Source: Mesonia sediminis
GTDB taxonomy: Bacteria; Bacteroidota; Bacteroidia; Flavobacteriales; Flavobacteriaceae
Direction: 5' to 3'
Length of the DNA: 64,000 nt
NCBI RefSeq assembly: GCF_042684705.1
Contig: NZ_JBHULZ010000041.1
Coordinates: 682,001 to 746,000, forward strand
In this document: piece by piece, positions 17,348 through 25,450 of the stretch
Numbering within the stretch: position 1 is the first letter of the stretch
Layout: each line of letters opens with the position of its first letter
The notes under the pieces: model-generated
The model's input: only the letters and a program-made list of their open reading frames with translations
The model's database searches: none
Told to the model about the DNA's origin: nothing
Position numbers and translations under genes: made by a program

Positions 17348-18705
17348 ATCGCCGCCTCTTCGCCTACAAAATCAAAGCGCACCAAGCCGTCTTCGTCTAT
17401 TTCGGTTAGTTTTATACGGTGAATGGTATTCACAAAACTAGGATCCCACGGCATTTTTACTTTCACGTAGTTTTCGGTAAACCCGTGTATATAACCGGCT
17501 TTATTTTCGCCTTCAAATAACACGCTGCGCTCACTACCCAATTGCGCTTCATAAAAAGCACGTCGCTTTTTAGCCGACAAACCACGTAGCATTTTGCTTC
17601 GTTTTTTGCGTTGCTTTAAGGGCACTACTCCTGGCATACTTGCCGCTGGCGTATTCTCACGCTCAGAGTAAGTAAATACGTGTAAATAAGAAATAGGTAA
17701 ATCGTTTAAGAAATTATAGGTCTCTAAGAAATGTTCTTCGGTTTCACCGGGAAATCCTACAATCACATCTACCCCTATACATGCATGCGGCATTGCTGCT
17801 TTTATAGCCTGTACCCTATTTACATACAAATCACTCATATACCGGCGACGCATTAATTTAAGCATCGCATCGCTACCGCTTTGCAGCGGAATATGAAAAT
17901 GGGGCACAAAACTGCGGCTTTGTGCTACAAAATCTATGGTTTCATTTTTCAGCAAATTGGGTTCTATACTCGAAATACGCAAACGCTCTATACCTGGTAC
18001 TTCATCTAGAGCCTGTACCAATTCATAAAAGGTATGCTCATGCTTTTTATTGCCAAACTCACCTTTTCCATAATCACCAATATTCACTCCGGTTAGCACA
18101 ATCTCTTTGATATCTTGTGCGGCGATTTCGGCAGCATTTTTCAATACATTAGGTAAGGTATCACTACGCGATATTCCCCGTGCCAGCGGTATTGTACAGT
18201 AGGTACATTTATAGTCGCAACCGTCTTGTACTTTTAGAAAAGCCCGGGTTCTGTCGCCAATACTATAACTTCCCACATAAAAATCGGCTTCATCAATTTC
18301 ACAAGCGTGTACTAAACCATTTCCGCCATCGAGCTTGGGTTGGGCTAACAAATCATTCAGATAATGCGTGATTTTAAACTTTTCGGTTGCTCCTAAAACT
18401 AGGTCTACGCCGTTTACATCGGCTAGCTCTTCAGGCTTGAGTTGCGCATAACAGCCTACTGCTATTACAAAAGCATCTGGATTTACTTTCTGCGCCTGTT
18501 TTACAATACCCTTAAAACGTTTATCGGCGTTTTCGGTTACACTACATGTATTGATCACATATATATCGGCCGACTCATGAAATTCTACCCGATTAAAACC
18601 TTCCTGCTCAAAAGAACGAGCAATGGTAGAGGTTTCCGAAAAATTCAATTTACAGCCTAAGGTATAAAAGGCTACTTTTTTTGCTATTTCTGTCTCACTT
18701 CCCAC
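17344..18705 (-). CDS. mtaB: tRNA (N6-threonylcarbamoyl-A37) methylthiotransferase MtaB
   Basis: A radical-SAM enzyme that adds a methylthio group to t6A37 in tRNAs reading ANN codons. The 453-residue protein has the N-terminal UPF0004 domain with its three cluster cysteines (Cys18 in YTLGCKLN, Cys54 in NTCSVT, Cys85 in VGCYAQ). The radical-SAM triad is Cys163/167/170 (DGCDYKCTYC), and a C-terminal TRAM-like region follows. MtaB is preferred over MiaB because of the GCKLN motif. A promoter box lies at 18773-18780. Confidence 0.92.
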   Translation of the reverse strand: MGSETEIAKKVAFYTLGCKLNFSETSTIARSFEQEGFNRVEFHESADIYVINTCSVTENADKRFKGIVKQAQKVNPDAFVIAVGCYAQLKPEELADVNGVDLVLGATEKFKITHYLNDLLAQPKLDGGNGLVHACEIDEADFYVGSYSIGDRTRAFLKVQDGCDYKCTYCTIPLARGISRSDTLPNVLKNAAEIAAQDIKEIVLTGVNIGDYGKGEFGNKKHEHTFYELVQALDEVPGIERLRISSIEPNLLKNETIDFVAQSRSFVPHFHIPLQSGSDAMLKLMRRRYMSDLYVNRVQAIKAAMPHACIGVDVIVGFPGETEEHFLETYNFLNDLPISYLHVFTYSERENTPAASMPGVVPLKQRKKRSKMLRGLSAKKRRAFYEAQLGSERSVLFEGENKAGYIHGFTENYVKVKMPWDPSFVNTIHRIKLTEIDEDGLVRFDFVGEEAAI

Positions 18706-18732
18706 GCGCTATCCAAATTTCTTTTAGTATTA

Positions 18733-20424
18733 TTGCCAAGCTTAACTGCTTGGTTTTCTTTAAAAATGTGTGCAAATATACAACCTAATTCTTGTTTAAA
18801 AAAAACTAGCCGCAACTGGCTGCTATTTCGGAATCCTTCCGTTTTAATTTGTTTGTTGCTCAGCTTATGCTTTGGCTGCCAACCCCAAGCCCCGCTGTAC
18901 CCCGACACAGCCGTCTTTCGGTACAACGAGCACGCCAATATCACCTCGCTCGATCCGGCTTTTGCTAAAGATCAACGCAACATCTGGGCTTGCCACCAGT
19001 TGTACAACACCCTAGTACAATTAGATGAAAACCTTGAAATTCAGCCCGATTTAGCCGAATCTTGGAGCATCAGCGAAGATGCCACCACCTATACCTTTAA
19101 CCTCAAACCACAAGTTTACTTTCACGAAAATGAAGTTTTTAAAAATCTTGCCGATAGGCAAGTGCAAGCACAAGATGTGGTATATAGTCTAAAACGCCTC
19201 ACTGATAAACAAGTGGCTTCACCCGGTAGCTGGGTGATGAACCAAGTAAAAAGCATTGAAGCACTTAACAACAACCAAGTGCAAATCAAACTTCACCAAG
19301 CTTTCCCCGGTTTTTTAGGTTTGCTCAGTATGAAATTTTGCAGCATCATACCCCAAGAAATGCAGCAGCTAGACTTTAGAGCCAACCCCATAGGTACCGG
19401 ACCCTTTTATTTCAAACGCTGGGAACCGAATGAGAAATTGGTTTTTAGAAAAAATACCAACTATCACGAATTTGATGAAAATGGCGAACGACTGCCCTAC
19501 CTCGAAGCTGTGGCCATCACTTTCTTACCCGATAAGCAAGCAGAATTTCTGCAATTCGCCCAGGGCAAACTAGATTTTTTAAGCGGATTAGACCCTGCCT
19601 ACAAAGACGAACTGCTCAACAGTCAGGGGCAATTGAATACGCGTTACCAAGAAAAAATCAGCCTCCAAAAAGCACCTTACCTTAACACCGAGTACATTGG
19701 TTTATATGTAGGTGATCCTCAACAAGCCACCCATTACCGCTCGTTTCGGCAAGCCTTAAATTATGCCATAGACAAACCCACTATGATGCGCTATTTACGC
19801 AATAATATTGGGGTTCCCGCTCAAGGCGGATTTATTCCACGCGGACTCCCTGCCCATACGTCTAGCGGATTTTATACCTATCAACCAGAAAAAGCCCGTG
19901 CGCTCATTCAACAGTTTAAACAAGAGCACCCCAACATTCCGGTTCGGCTAAAGATAAGCACTAGTGCCAATTATCTTGATTTAGTAGAATACCTACAGGG
20001 CCAGCTTACACAAGTGGGCATACAAACTGAAGTAGAAGTTATGCCCCCTTCTACCTTACGTCAATTGAGATCGGCTGGAAAGCTATCGGCTTTCCGAGCC
20101 AGTTGGATTGCCGATTATCCCGATGCACAAAATTACCTCTCGCTTTTTTATAAAGCCAACTGGTCGCCCCACGGTCCCAATTATACGCATTATGCTTCGG
20201 CAACATTCGATAGCTTATACCAAAAGGCCATGACGGCACCTGAAGCCCAAGCCCGCGAAAGCTTATATCGACAAATGGATGCATTGCTTATGCAAGCGGC
20301 ACCGGTTATTCCTTTGTATTATGACGAGGTGGTACGCTTTACACAAAAAAATGTTCACGGCTTAGGCATCAATGCGATTAACCTATTGGATTTAAAACGG
20401 GTGCAAAAACAAGCATTGCAGTAA
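18733..20424 (+). CDS. ABC transporter substrate-binding lipoprotein (peptide/nickel type)
   Basis: A family-5 extracellular solute-binding protein, which captures oligopeptides or similar ligands for an ABC importer. The mature part begins after a lipobox ending LCFGC and shows the family start (RYNEHANITSLDPAFAKDQ), DLAESWSISEDATTYTFNLK, and the GTGPFYFKRW motif. The start is uncertain. The longest frame begins at 18733, overlaps the mtaB promoter and puts over 40 residues ahead of the lipobox; an ATG at 18766 or a non-ATG start further in is more plausible. No permease or ATPase genes are adjacent. Confidence 0.88.
   Translation: MPSLTAWFSLKMCANIQPNSCLKKTSRNWLLFRNPSVLICLLLSLCFGCQPQAPLYPDTAVFRYNEHANITSLDPAFAKDQRNIWACHQLYNTLVQLDENLEIQPDLAESWSISEDATTYTFNLKPQVYFHENEVFKNLADRQVQAQDVVYSLKRLTDKQVASPGSWVMNQVKSIEALNNNQVQIKLHQAFPGFLGLLSMKFCSIIPQEMQQLDFRANPIGTGPFYFKRWEPNEKLVFRKNTNYHEFDENGERLPYLEAVAITFLPDKQAEFLQFAQGKLDFLSGLDPAYKDELLNSQGQLNTRYQEKISLQKAPYLNTEYIGLYVGDPQQATHYRSFRQALNYAIDKPTMMRYLRNNIGVPAQGGFIPRGLPAHTSSGFYTYQPEKARALIQQFKQEHPNIPVRLKISTSANYLDLVEYLQGQLTQVGIQTEVEVMPPSTLRQLRSAGKLSAFRASWIADYPDAQNYLSLFYKANWSPHGPNYTHYASATFDSLYQKAMTAPEAQARESLYRQMDALLMQAAPVIPLYYDEVVRFTQKNVHGLGINAINLLDLKRVQKQALQ
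18773..18780 (-). promoter_or_regulatory. mtaB promoter -7 box
   Basis: Minus-strand TATATTTG matches TAnnTTTG, about 68 bp before the mtaB start. It overlaps the 5' end of the longest reading of the divergent lipoprotein gene, which argues for a later start there. Confidence 0.5.
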
Positions 20425-20478
20425 AGCCTTGTTGTTTCATTCGAGAGGATTATCAGCCTAATGTCTGTTACAACACGC

Positions 20479-20658
20479 CTTGTCAGTTCGAGTTTCGGAT
20501 TTTTGGGCGATAGAACAAAAATGCGAAGTATCGAGGCAAAGTCGAAAAGTAGCGAATACTTTTTTAGTTTTAATTCAACCACTTCTCGATACAACCCAGC
20601 GAGTCCAAATACGGCATTAAAAATGCCTGTTGGCTAAGCTGGCCCACTCGAAGTGACA
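20479..20658 (+). repeat. Family A repeat, full copy
   Basis: Runs from CTTGTCA to AAGTGACA. The left trinucleotide is GTT but the right is GCA, so the covarying stem is broken in this copy. The apical hairpin and the right-hand CACTCGAAGTG hairpin are intact. Confidence 0.8.
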
Positions 20659-20813
20659 GTGCGTTTAAAACCTACCTTGTCATGTCGAGTGCGATTTTAT
20701 GGCGTAAGCCATAAAAACGTGTATCGAGACACGGTCGAAAAGTAGCGAATATCTTTATAGTTACCATTAAAAATACGCTACTAATCGAAAACTAAAGCTA
20801 TTTATTTTTTATT

Positions 20814-20996
20814 CCTCTACTTTTTTCCATCGCCGAAAAAAGTAGCAAAAAAGTCTAGGCTGACGAAACTAGCGCTAAATTGTAGGTTTGCAAGCTAAAT
20901 TTTAGGAACTCACCCGATTTTCAATCGGGCTCAAACAGCCTAAAATTTTTAACGCTTACTGCACTGCCAATTTTACGCGCTATTTTCGATAGGCCG
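20814..20996 (+). repeat. Family B repeat
   Basis: Full copy. It opens with the CTACTTTTTTC / GAAAAAAGTAG hairpin, then a long imperfect inverted repeat with its apex at an ATCGG-type mini-hairpin, closing at CGATAGGCCG. Confidence 0.8.
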
Positions 20997-21113
20997 ATTT
21001 AAAAAGTGGTTGTATTTCTTTGTAGAAAACCACGTCTTGTCAGTTCGAGTTTCGGATTTTTGGACGATAGAACAAAAATGCGAAGTATCGAGAACAAGTC
21101 GAAAAGTAGCGGA

Positions 21114-21390
21114 TTTATTTTCTTTTTCCAAACCTACATGATAACAATTCATAAATAATACTATGTCCTAATTTTCATTTTCTTTACTTGTATAAAGAAA
21201 ACGAAACAAAAGAAAGTACACTTTTTCTGAGGTATTTTTCAGACAAGCTGAAAACCACTTGTATTTTGCTAAATTGGTTCCAAGGCTTCACCAATTCTTC
21301 ACGCAAAATACAAGTTATACTGAAGAAAAAGATTACAAAGCCCTGCTTTGAAACGCTTTTTGACGTGGGCTGCTGGGTATTAATAACTCT
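21114..21390 (+). repeat. Family D repeat, short/short form
   Basis: Carries TTGTATAA at variable site 1 and the GCTTCACCAATTC-type join at site 2. Nested arms CTTTTTCTGAGGTAT and ATACTGAAGAAAAAG enclose two smaller hairpins. Confidence 0.75.
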
Positions 21391-21400
21391 ACTTATTATT

Positions 21401-21634
21401 TTTCAATTAAAAACCCGAATAGTTTCAGAAATAGCGAGTGACAAGCGGAAGTGCGTTTCGCGGTAGCGAAAAAGAGCATGCAGCGATAAGGAACGAGTGA
21501 TGCTTTCCGCTGAACACTTTCAGCGTAAAGCAATTTCCTCAACTATTCTTGATTTTTTGGTTCGTTTTTGATCAAGCAAAAATGAACAGAAAGAATTTGT
21601 AGCTTTTTGTTTGAAGTTGGATCTTGATTGGGAA
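21401..21634 (+). repeat. Family C repeat
   Basis: Full copy with outer arms around GAATAGTT and AACTATTC, the TTTCGC / GCGAAA hairpin, the GCTTTCCGCTGAA / TTCAGCGTAAAGC hairpin, and the terminal GTTCGTTTTTG / CAAAAATGAAC hairpin. Confidence 0.78.
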
Positions 21635-21638
21635 AGGT

Positions 21639-22115
21639 TTAGTTATTGCGGATCCTTTTCATTTCTTGCACCAATTGGTCAGAATTAAGAGAGCTGAATA
21701 GGTACCTTTTGTTTTTCGTTGTAATGCGCAGCATATTTTTTCTGTCTTTTACAAGACTGATGGAATCATCCATTGTCTTGCCGATAAATCCAAAAAAACC
21801 TTTACTTCCATAAGTCATTGTCAAATTAGAATAGCTTAATCTGCTTACTTCAATAATATCAACCTTCAAAATCTTTATCTGTCCGATGTTTTTTTGTAAT
21901 ATAATAAAATCCTTTTCGATAACAATTTTTTTCAAAGAGTTGGAGTAAAAGTAAATCACAGAACCAAAAATTAGCAAACTCAAAATAACTCCACCAATAA
22001 GACCATAACTTTTATCGGTGGTGGTTAACATTATTGCAATCAGCGTAACTAAAATCAAAATGCTAGCAGTGGCAATTTTTACAAATATTGAGCTTTTGCT
22101 TTGGTAGGTTTTCAT
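21639..22115 (-). CDS. PH-domain-like membrane protein
   Basis: A 158-residue protein with two membrane helices (about 12-31 and 37-57), then a strand-rich domain resembling bacterial PH (bPH2-like) domains: LKKIVIEKDFIILQKNIGQI, the strand IIEVSRLSY, a glycine-rich turn (GSKGFFGFIG), NMLRITTKNKRYLFSSLN, and a closing helix SDQLVQEMKRIRNN. Such proteins are common but uncharacterised. It is AT-rich, stands alone, and sits directly against a family C repeat, so it may be accessory cargo. Confidence 0.68.
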   Translation of the reverse strand: MKTYQSKSSIFVKIATASILILVTLIAIMLTTTDKSYGLIGGVILSLLIFGSVIYFYSNSLKKIVIEKDFIILQKNIGQIKILKVDIIEVSRLSYSNLTMTYGSKGFFGFIGKTMDDSISLVKDRKNMLRITTKNKRYLFSSLNSDQLVQEMKRIRNN

Positions 22116-22527
22116 TTCTTGATATATGTTCTTTTAATTGCTCTACAGCGACCCTAGCTGGGAGTAATTACTTGGTTTAATCAACTAATTTAGCAAATAA
22201 AAACCGAATAGAAAACCCTAGCCTCGTTGACACGAGCGTCTCGTTCGTGACTCCCGCACCAGCACAATTGTAGTCTCTGGTCTTTTACCTATTTACGGAT
22301 AGATGAAAAATACTATTTTTAAAATAGGAGCCTTAATTACAAGTTTCTTAATTCAAAAGGTCTTTATATTGGGGACTTAAGTTTTATACTTGGATTATGA
22401 ATTCTAGTTTTGAGCAATTGATTGCAATGGGGTTAGGAGAACGCGATGCAATCGCGCACCAGCGAGGGGAACTTCATATTACCTGTATAGACCGTTCATT
22501 TTGATTTTAAATTATGAATTCCCGTTT
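22116..22527. other. Non-coding stretch with repeat remnants
   Basis: A 412-bp region between the PH-domain and ParE-like genes. It contains an imperfect palindrome near 22225-22250 (CACGAGCG...CGTTCGTG) and the motif GAACGCGATGCAATCGCGCA near 22438-22458, which recurs near 29690. A 35-codon frame from 22397 crosses that motif and is not credible as a gene. Confidence 0.45.
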
Positions 22528-22818
22528 TTATAATTTATCATTCAAATCTTGTCTTCCAACTATGGTCATTATTTCGACATTATTGTTATTAACTCTATAG
22601 TAAATACTATCCACTCCGCACACGCAGCGTCTATATCCGTCTTTTATATGGTCAACCGCTTCAAATGAAAAAGGTTGTTCAGCGATAATGTCAAAATACT
22701 CAAAAAATGTCTCAAAATATTTATCCGCTTGGGTCAATCCAAATTTTTTAATCCCATAATGGTGAATACGAATTAAGTCAGTTTTTGCTTCGTTTGACAA
22801 TTTATATTGAGCCATCAA
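22528..22818 (-). CDS. RelE/ParE-family toxin
   Basis: A 96-residue protein of the RelE/ParE fold: an N-terminal strand and helix (YKLSNEAKTDLIRIHHYGIKKFG), a helix (ADKYFETFFEYFDIIAEQPF), a C-terminal sheet with YRRCVCGVDSIYYRV, and the family-typical end VEIMTIVGRQDL. ParE toxins poison DNA gyrase and RelE cleaves mRNA; the ParD-like partner favours ParE. The start overlaps the antitoxin stop by 17 bp, with antitoxin first, the usual order for ParDE. Confidence 0.88.
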   Translation of the reverse strand: MMAQYKLSNEAKTDLIRIHHYGIKKFGLTQADKYFETFFEYFDIIAEQPFSFEAVDHIKDGYRRCVCGVDSIYYRVNNNNVEIMTIVGRQDLNDKL

Positions 22819-23047
22819 GCAAAGACTTTGATTCAGCTAAAATACTTTCTTTACTATCATTAGTAAATCCACTATTCTCAGCTCTTTCAATTTTGGCCCT
22901 AATCCAATCAATTTGAACTTGCTGTTTTCGGGCTTGCCGTATTAAGTCGTTCACTAACTCGCTCTTGCTTGAATACTCTTTACTATCTACTTGAGCCTTT
23001 AGCCATTCATCATTAGGCTTGGTAAATGAAATACTTTGTCTAGACAT
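22802..23047 (-). CDS. ParD-like ribbon-helix-helix antitoxin
   Basis: An 81-residue antitoxin. The N-terminal strand RQSISFTKPNDEWL and the following helices (SKSELVNDLIRQARKQQ) form the RHH DNA-binding and dimer unit; the charged C-terminal tail should wrap the toxin. Antitoxins of this type repress their own promoter. A TGTAAATATACA dyad overlaps the -7 box upstream (23064-23075), a plausible operator. Confidence 0.88.
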   Translation of the reverse strand: MSRQSISFTKPNDEWLKAQVDSKEYSSKSELVNDLIRQARKQQVQIDWIRAKIERAENSGFTNDSKESILAESKSLLDGSI

Positions 23048-23064
23048 GATTAATTTATTTGATG

Positions 23065-23095
23065 TAAATATACACCATTATCGAATCAGTTGCAA
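23065..23095 (-). promoter_or_regulatory. parDE-like promoter with overlapping dyad
   Basis: Minus-strand TTG (23095-23093), 20 bases, TATATTTA (23072-23065), one base off consensus. The -7 box lies within an imperfect palindrome TGTAAATATACA (23064-23075), a candidate autoregulatory site. Confidence 0.5.
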
Positions 23096-23140
23096 ATACA
23101 AGTACACTATCCCAAGCAAAAGGAACTACTTTTATTTATC

Positions 23141-23345
23141 CCTCTACTTTTTTCCTTCGCCGAAAAAAGTAGCAAACCCCGAAATATCGGGACTACGAAA
23201 ATCTAGGCTGACGAAACTAGCGCTAAATTGTAGGTTGGCAAGCTAAATTTTAGGAACTCACCCGATTTCCAATCGGTCTCAAACAGCCTAAAATTTTTAA
23301 CGCTTACTGCACTGCCAATTTTACGCTCTATTTTCGATAGGCCAG
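23141..23345 (+). repeat. Family B repeat with inserted mini-hairpin
   Basis: Differs from other B copies by about 20 extra bases after AAAAAAGTAGC that include the hairpin CCCGAAATATCGGGA, a module also found after A copies and inside long D forms. Confidence 0.78.
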
Positions 23346-23389
23346 GTTTAAATGGTATCTTTATGTATTCTTTTTGTAAAATAACCTGC

Positions 23390-23570
23390 CTTGTCAGTTC
23401 GAGTTTCGGATTTTTGGTGGTAAACCAAAAATGTGAAGTATCGAGAACAAGTCGAAAAGTAGTGAATACTTTTATAGTTCTCGTTGAACAGCACTTCTCG
23501 ATACAACCCAGCAAGTCCAACTACGGCATTAAAAATGCCTGTTAGCTAAGCTGGCCCACTCGAAGTGACA
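23390..23570 (+). repeat. Family A repeat, full copy
   Basis: Trinucleotide pair GTT/AAC intact; apical hairpin of the TTTCGG...GTGAAG type. Confidence 0.82.
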
Positions 23571-23631
23571 GCCACCAGAAAAATCGAGACTCCCATAAGG
23601 TCTCGCTAAGTACTAATTTTTTAAAACCTAC

Positions 23632-23808
23632 CTTGTCAGTTCGAGTTTCGGATTTTTGGACGATAGAACAAAAATGCGAAGTATCGAGAACAAGTCGAAA
23701 AGTAGCGAATACTTTTATAGTTTCAATCCATTCACTTCTCGATACAACCCAGCGAGTCCAACTGCGGCATAAATGCCGGTTGGCTAGGCTGGCCCACTCG
23801 AAGTGACA
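23632..23808 (+). repeat. Family A repeat, full copy
   Basis: GTT/AAC intact; the right-half mini-hairpin is GGCATAAATGCC, shorter than the GGCATTAAAAATGCC form seen in most copies. Confidence 0.82.
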
Positions 23809-23861
23809 GGGCGTTTAATACCTGCCTCTTCAGAAAGTAACTACCATATAAAATAAATTAC

Positions 23862-24085
23862 TTTTCAATTAAAAACCCGAATAGTTTCAGAAATAGCGAG
23901 TGACAAGCGGAAGTGCGTTTCGCGATAGCGAAAAAGAGCATGCAGCGATAATGCTTTAAGCTGAACACTTTCAGCTTAAGGCAATTTCCTCGACTATTCT
24001 TGATTTTTTGGTTCGTTTTTGATCAAGCAAAAATGAACAGAAAGAATTTGTAGCTTTTTGTTTGAAGTTGGATTTTCATTGGGAA
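23862..24085 (+). repeat. Family C repeat
   Basis: Full copy; central hairpin GCTTTAAGCTGAA / TTCAGCTTAAGGC. Confidence 0.78.
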
Positions 24086-24128
24086 CGACTCGTTTGTTAT
24101 TTTACCAAAAGAAAATACTAAAACACGC

Positions 24129-24304
24129 CTTGTCACACCGAGTTTCGGGTTTTTGGGCGGTAGAACAAATATGCGAAGTATCGAGGTGCAGTCGAAAAGT
24201 AACGAATACTTTTTAGTTCTAATTAAACCACTTCTCGATACAACCCAGCAAGTCCAAATACGGCATAAATGCCTGTTGGCTAGGCTGGCCCACTCGAAGT
24301 GACA
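24129..24304 (+). repeat. Family A repeat, full copy
   Basis: CAC/GTG pair intact; apical hairpin GTTTCGGGTTTTTGG type. Confidence 0.82.
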
Positions 24305-24458
24305 GTGCGTTTAAAACCTACCTTGTCATGTCGAGTGCGATTTTATGGCGTAAGCCATAAAAACGTGTATCGAGACACGGTCGAAAAGTAGCGAATATCT
24401 TTATAGTTACCATTATTATACGCTACTAATCGAAAACTAAAGCTATTTATTTTTTATC

Positions 24459-24562
24459 CCTCTACTTTTTTCCATTGCCGAAAAAAGTAGCAAAAAAGTC
24501 TAGGCTTACGAAACTAGCGCTAAATTGTAGGTTTGCAAGCTAAATTTTAGGAACTCACCCGA
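24459..24562 (+). repeat. Family B repeat, truncated by assembly gap
   Basis: The left half of B, up to ACTCACCCGA, then 10 N (24563-24572). The right half is lost in the gap. Confidence 0.75.
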
Positions 24563-24587
24563 NNNNNNNNNNAAATAAAATAGATCT

Positions 24588-24905
24588 ATGCCCCAACGAA
24601 CATACCACAATTATACGGTATATATTTTAACAAATAAACCTAAAGGTGTATTGTATATCGGTGTAACTGGAGGAATAGATGATAGAATGGAACGGCATAT
24701 AAATGGAGAAGGAAGCAAATTCACCTCAAAATATAAACTAAAGCGCTTAGTGTATGTTGAAGAATTTCAATATATTGAAGATGCTATAGCAAGAGAAAAA
24801 CAATTAAAGAACTGGCATCGACAATGGAAGATTAATTTAATAGAGCAAGATAATTCTGAATGGAAAGATTTATATAAACCTTTGGGCTCAGACCTAGACC
24901 CTTGA
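24588..24905 (+). CDS. GIY-YIG nuclease family protein, copy 1
   Basis: A 105-residue single-domain GIY-YIG protein (UPF0213/YhbQ type). The motif is YTVYILTN...VLYIGVTGG, with the conserved Arg in DRMERH, then FTSKYKLKRLVYVEEF, and the Glu/Lys of AIAREKQLKNWHR. The family comprises small endonucleases of unsettled role. It lies 15 bp after a gap in a B repeat and is followed by palindromes (CCCTGAA / TTCAGGG), with the stop codon abutting the first. A near-identical copy starts 423 bp downstream, so the unit of gene plus palindromes is tandemly duplicated. Confidence 0.9.
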   Translation: MPQRTYHNYTVYILTNKPKGVLYIGVTGGIDDRMERHINGEGSKFTSKYKLKRLVYVEEFQYIEDAIAREKQLKNWHRQWKINLIEQDNSEWKDLYKPLGSDLDP

Positions 24906-25000
24906 ATGAGACCCTGAAATAAATTCAGGGTGACAACTAGTTTATTTTGTCATCCTGAACCAATCCCTTGTCATGCTGAACTTGTTTCAGCATCTAAATA
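24905..25000 (+). repeat. Small palindromes following GIY-YIG copy 1
   Basis: Two perfect stem-loops: ACCCTGAA-ATAA-ATTCAGGGT near 24909-24931, and ATGCTGAA-CTTG-TTTCAGCAT near 24974-24994. Both are bordered by TGACA or TTGTCA, as are family A repeats, and TTTGTCATCCTGAA lies between them. Similar stem-loops are scattered through many Bacteroidota genomes, from memory. Confidence 0.75.
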
Positions 25001-25010
25001 AAATAGATTT

Positions 25011-25328
25011 ATGCCCCAACGAACATACCACAATTATACAGTATATATTTTAACAAATAAACCTAAGGGTGTATTGTATATCGGTGTAACTGGAGGAATA
25101 GATGATAGAATGGAACGTCATTTAGAAGGCAAGGCTAGTCAGTTTACTTCGAAATATAAACTAAAGCGCTTAGTGTATGTTGAAGAATTTCAATATATAG
25201 AAGATGCTATAGCAAGAGAAAAACAATTAAAGAACTGGCATCGACAATGGAAAATAAACTTAATAGAGCAAGATAATCCTGAATGGAAAGATTTATATAA
25301 ACCTTTGGGCTCAGACCTAGACCCTTGA
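25011..25328 (+). CDS. GIY-YIG nuclease family protein, copy 2
   Basis: A 105-residue paralogue of the gene at 24588. Most differences are concentrated in residues about 36-44 (HLEGKASQF against HINGEGSKF), plus one near the C-terminus (NPEW against NSEW), while the rest is almost unchanged at DNA level. Such clustering suggests a short gene-conversion tract rather than steady divergence. GIY-YIG catalytic residues are intact. It is flanked on both sides by the CTGAA-type palindromes. Confidence 0.9.
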   Translation: MPQRTYHNYTVYILTNKPKGVLYIGVTGGIDDRMERHLEGKASQFTSKYKLKRLVYVEEFQYIEDAIAREKQLKNWHRQWKINLIEQDNPEWKDLYKPLGSDLDP

Positions 25329-25420
25329 ATGAGACCCTGAAATAAATTCAGGGTGACAACTAGTTTATTTTGTCATCCTGAACCAATCCCTTGTCATGCT
25401 GAATTTATTTCAGCATCTTG
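25328..25420 (+). repeat. Small palindromes following GIY-YIG copy 2
   Basis: Repeats the arrangement after copy 1. The second stem-loop has loop TTTA rather than CTTG (ATGCTGAATTTATTTCAGCAT), so the arms are conserved and the loop differs. Confidence 0.75.
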
Positions 25421-25450
25421 CATGTCAACCATTCACCAGTCACTAAATTA

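Larger units (their letters stand above)
20450..21638. repeat. Repeat array 1a (families A, B, C, D)
   Basis: A stretch of repeats between the lipoprotein gene and the PH-domain gene. In order: full A (20479-20658), half A with an alternative tail (20676-20813, TGT/ACA pair), B (20814-20996), half A (21036-21111, GTT/AAC), D short form (21114-21390), C (21401-21634). Modules are joined by linkers ending in CCTRCCTTGTCA or a close variant. Open frames inside are translations of repeats. Confidence 0.85.
23141..24572. repeat. Repeat array 1b, ending in an assembly gap
   Basis: In order: B (23141-23345, carrying an extra CCCGAAATATCGGGA hairpin), full A (23390-23570), a linker with AATCGAGACTCCC, full A (23632-23808), a CTTTTCAGAAAGTAACTA-type linker, C (23862-24085), full A (24129-24304), half A with alternative tail (24322-24457), B cut by 10 N (24459-24562). 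The block 24289-24562 nearly repeats 20641-20921. Confidence 0.85.

Noticed and set aside
21188..21466. A 92-codon frame beginning MYKENETKESTLF
   Set aside because: It is the translation of a family D repeat. The same peptide start recurs at 28868 and similar frames at 28265, 62307 and 62558 in other D copies with different ends, and hairpin arms explain the sequence conservation.
23203..23520. A 105-codon minus-strand frame across B and A repeats
   Set aside because: It joins two repeat families and has no codon pattern; pieces such as DTSHFWF recur wherever an A repeat is read on the minus strand.
25418..25450. Longer N-terminus for the PglC-like enzyme
   Set aside because: The extra 11 codons start at the edge of a palindromic repeat; the ATG at 25451 gives the normal PglC start.
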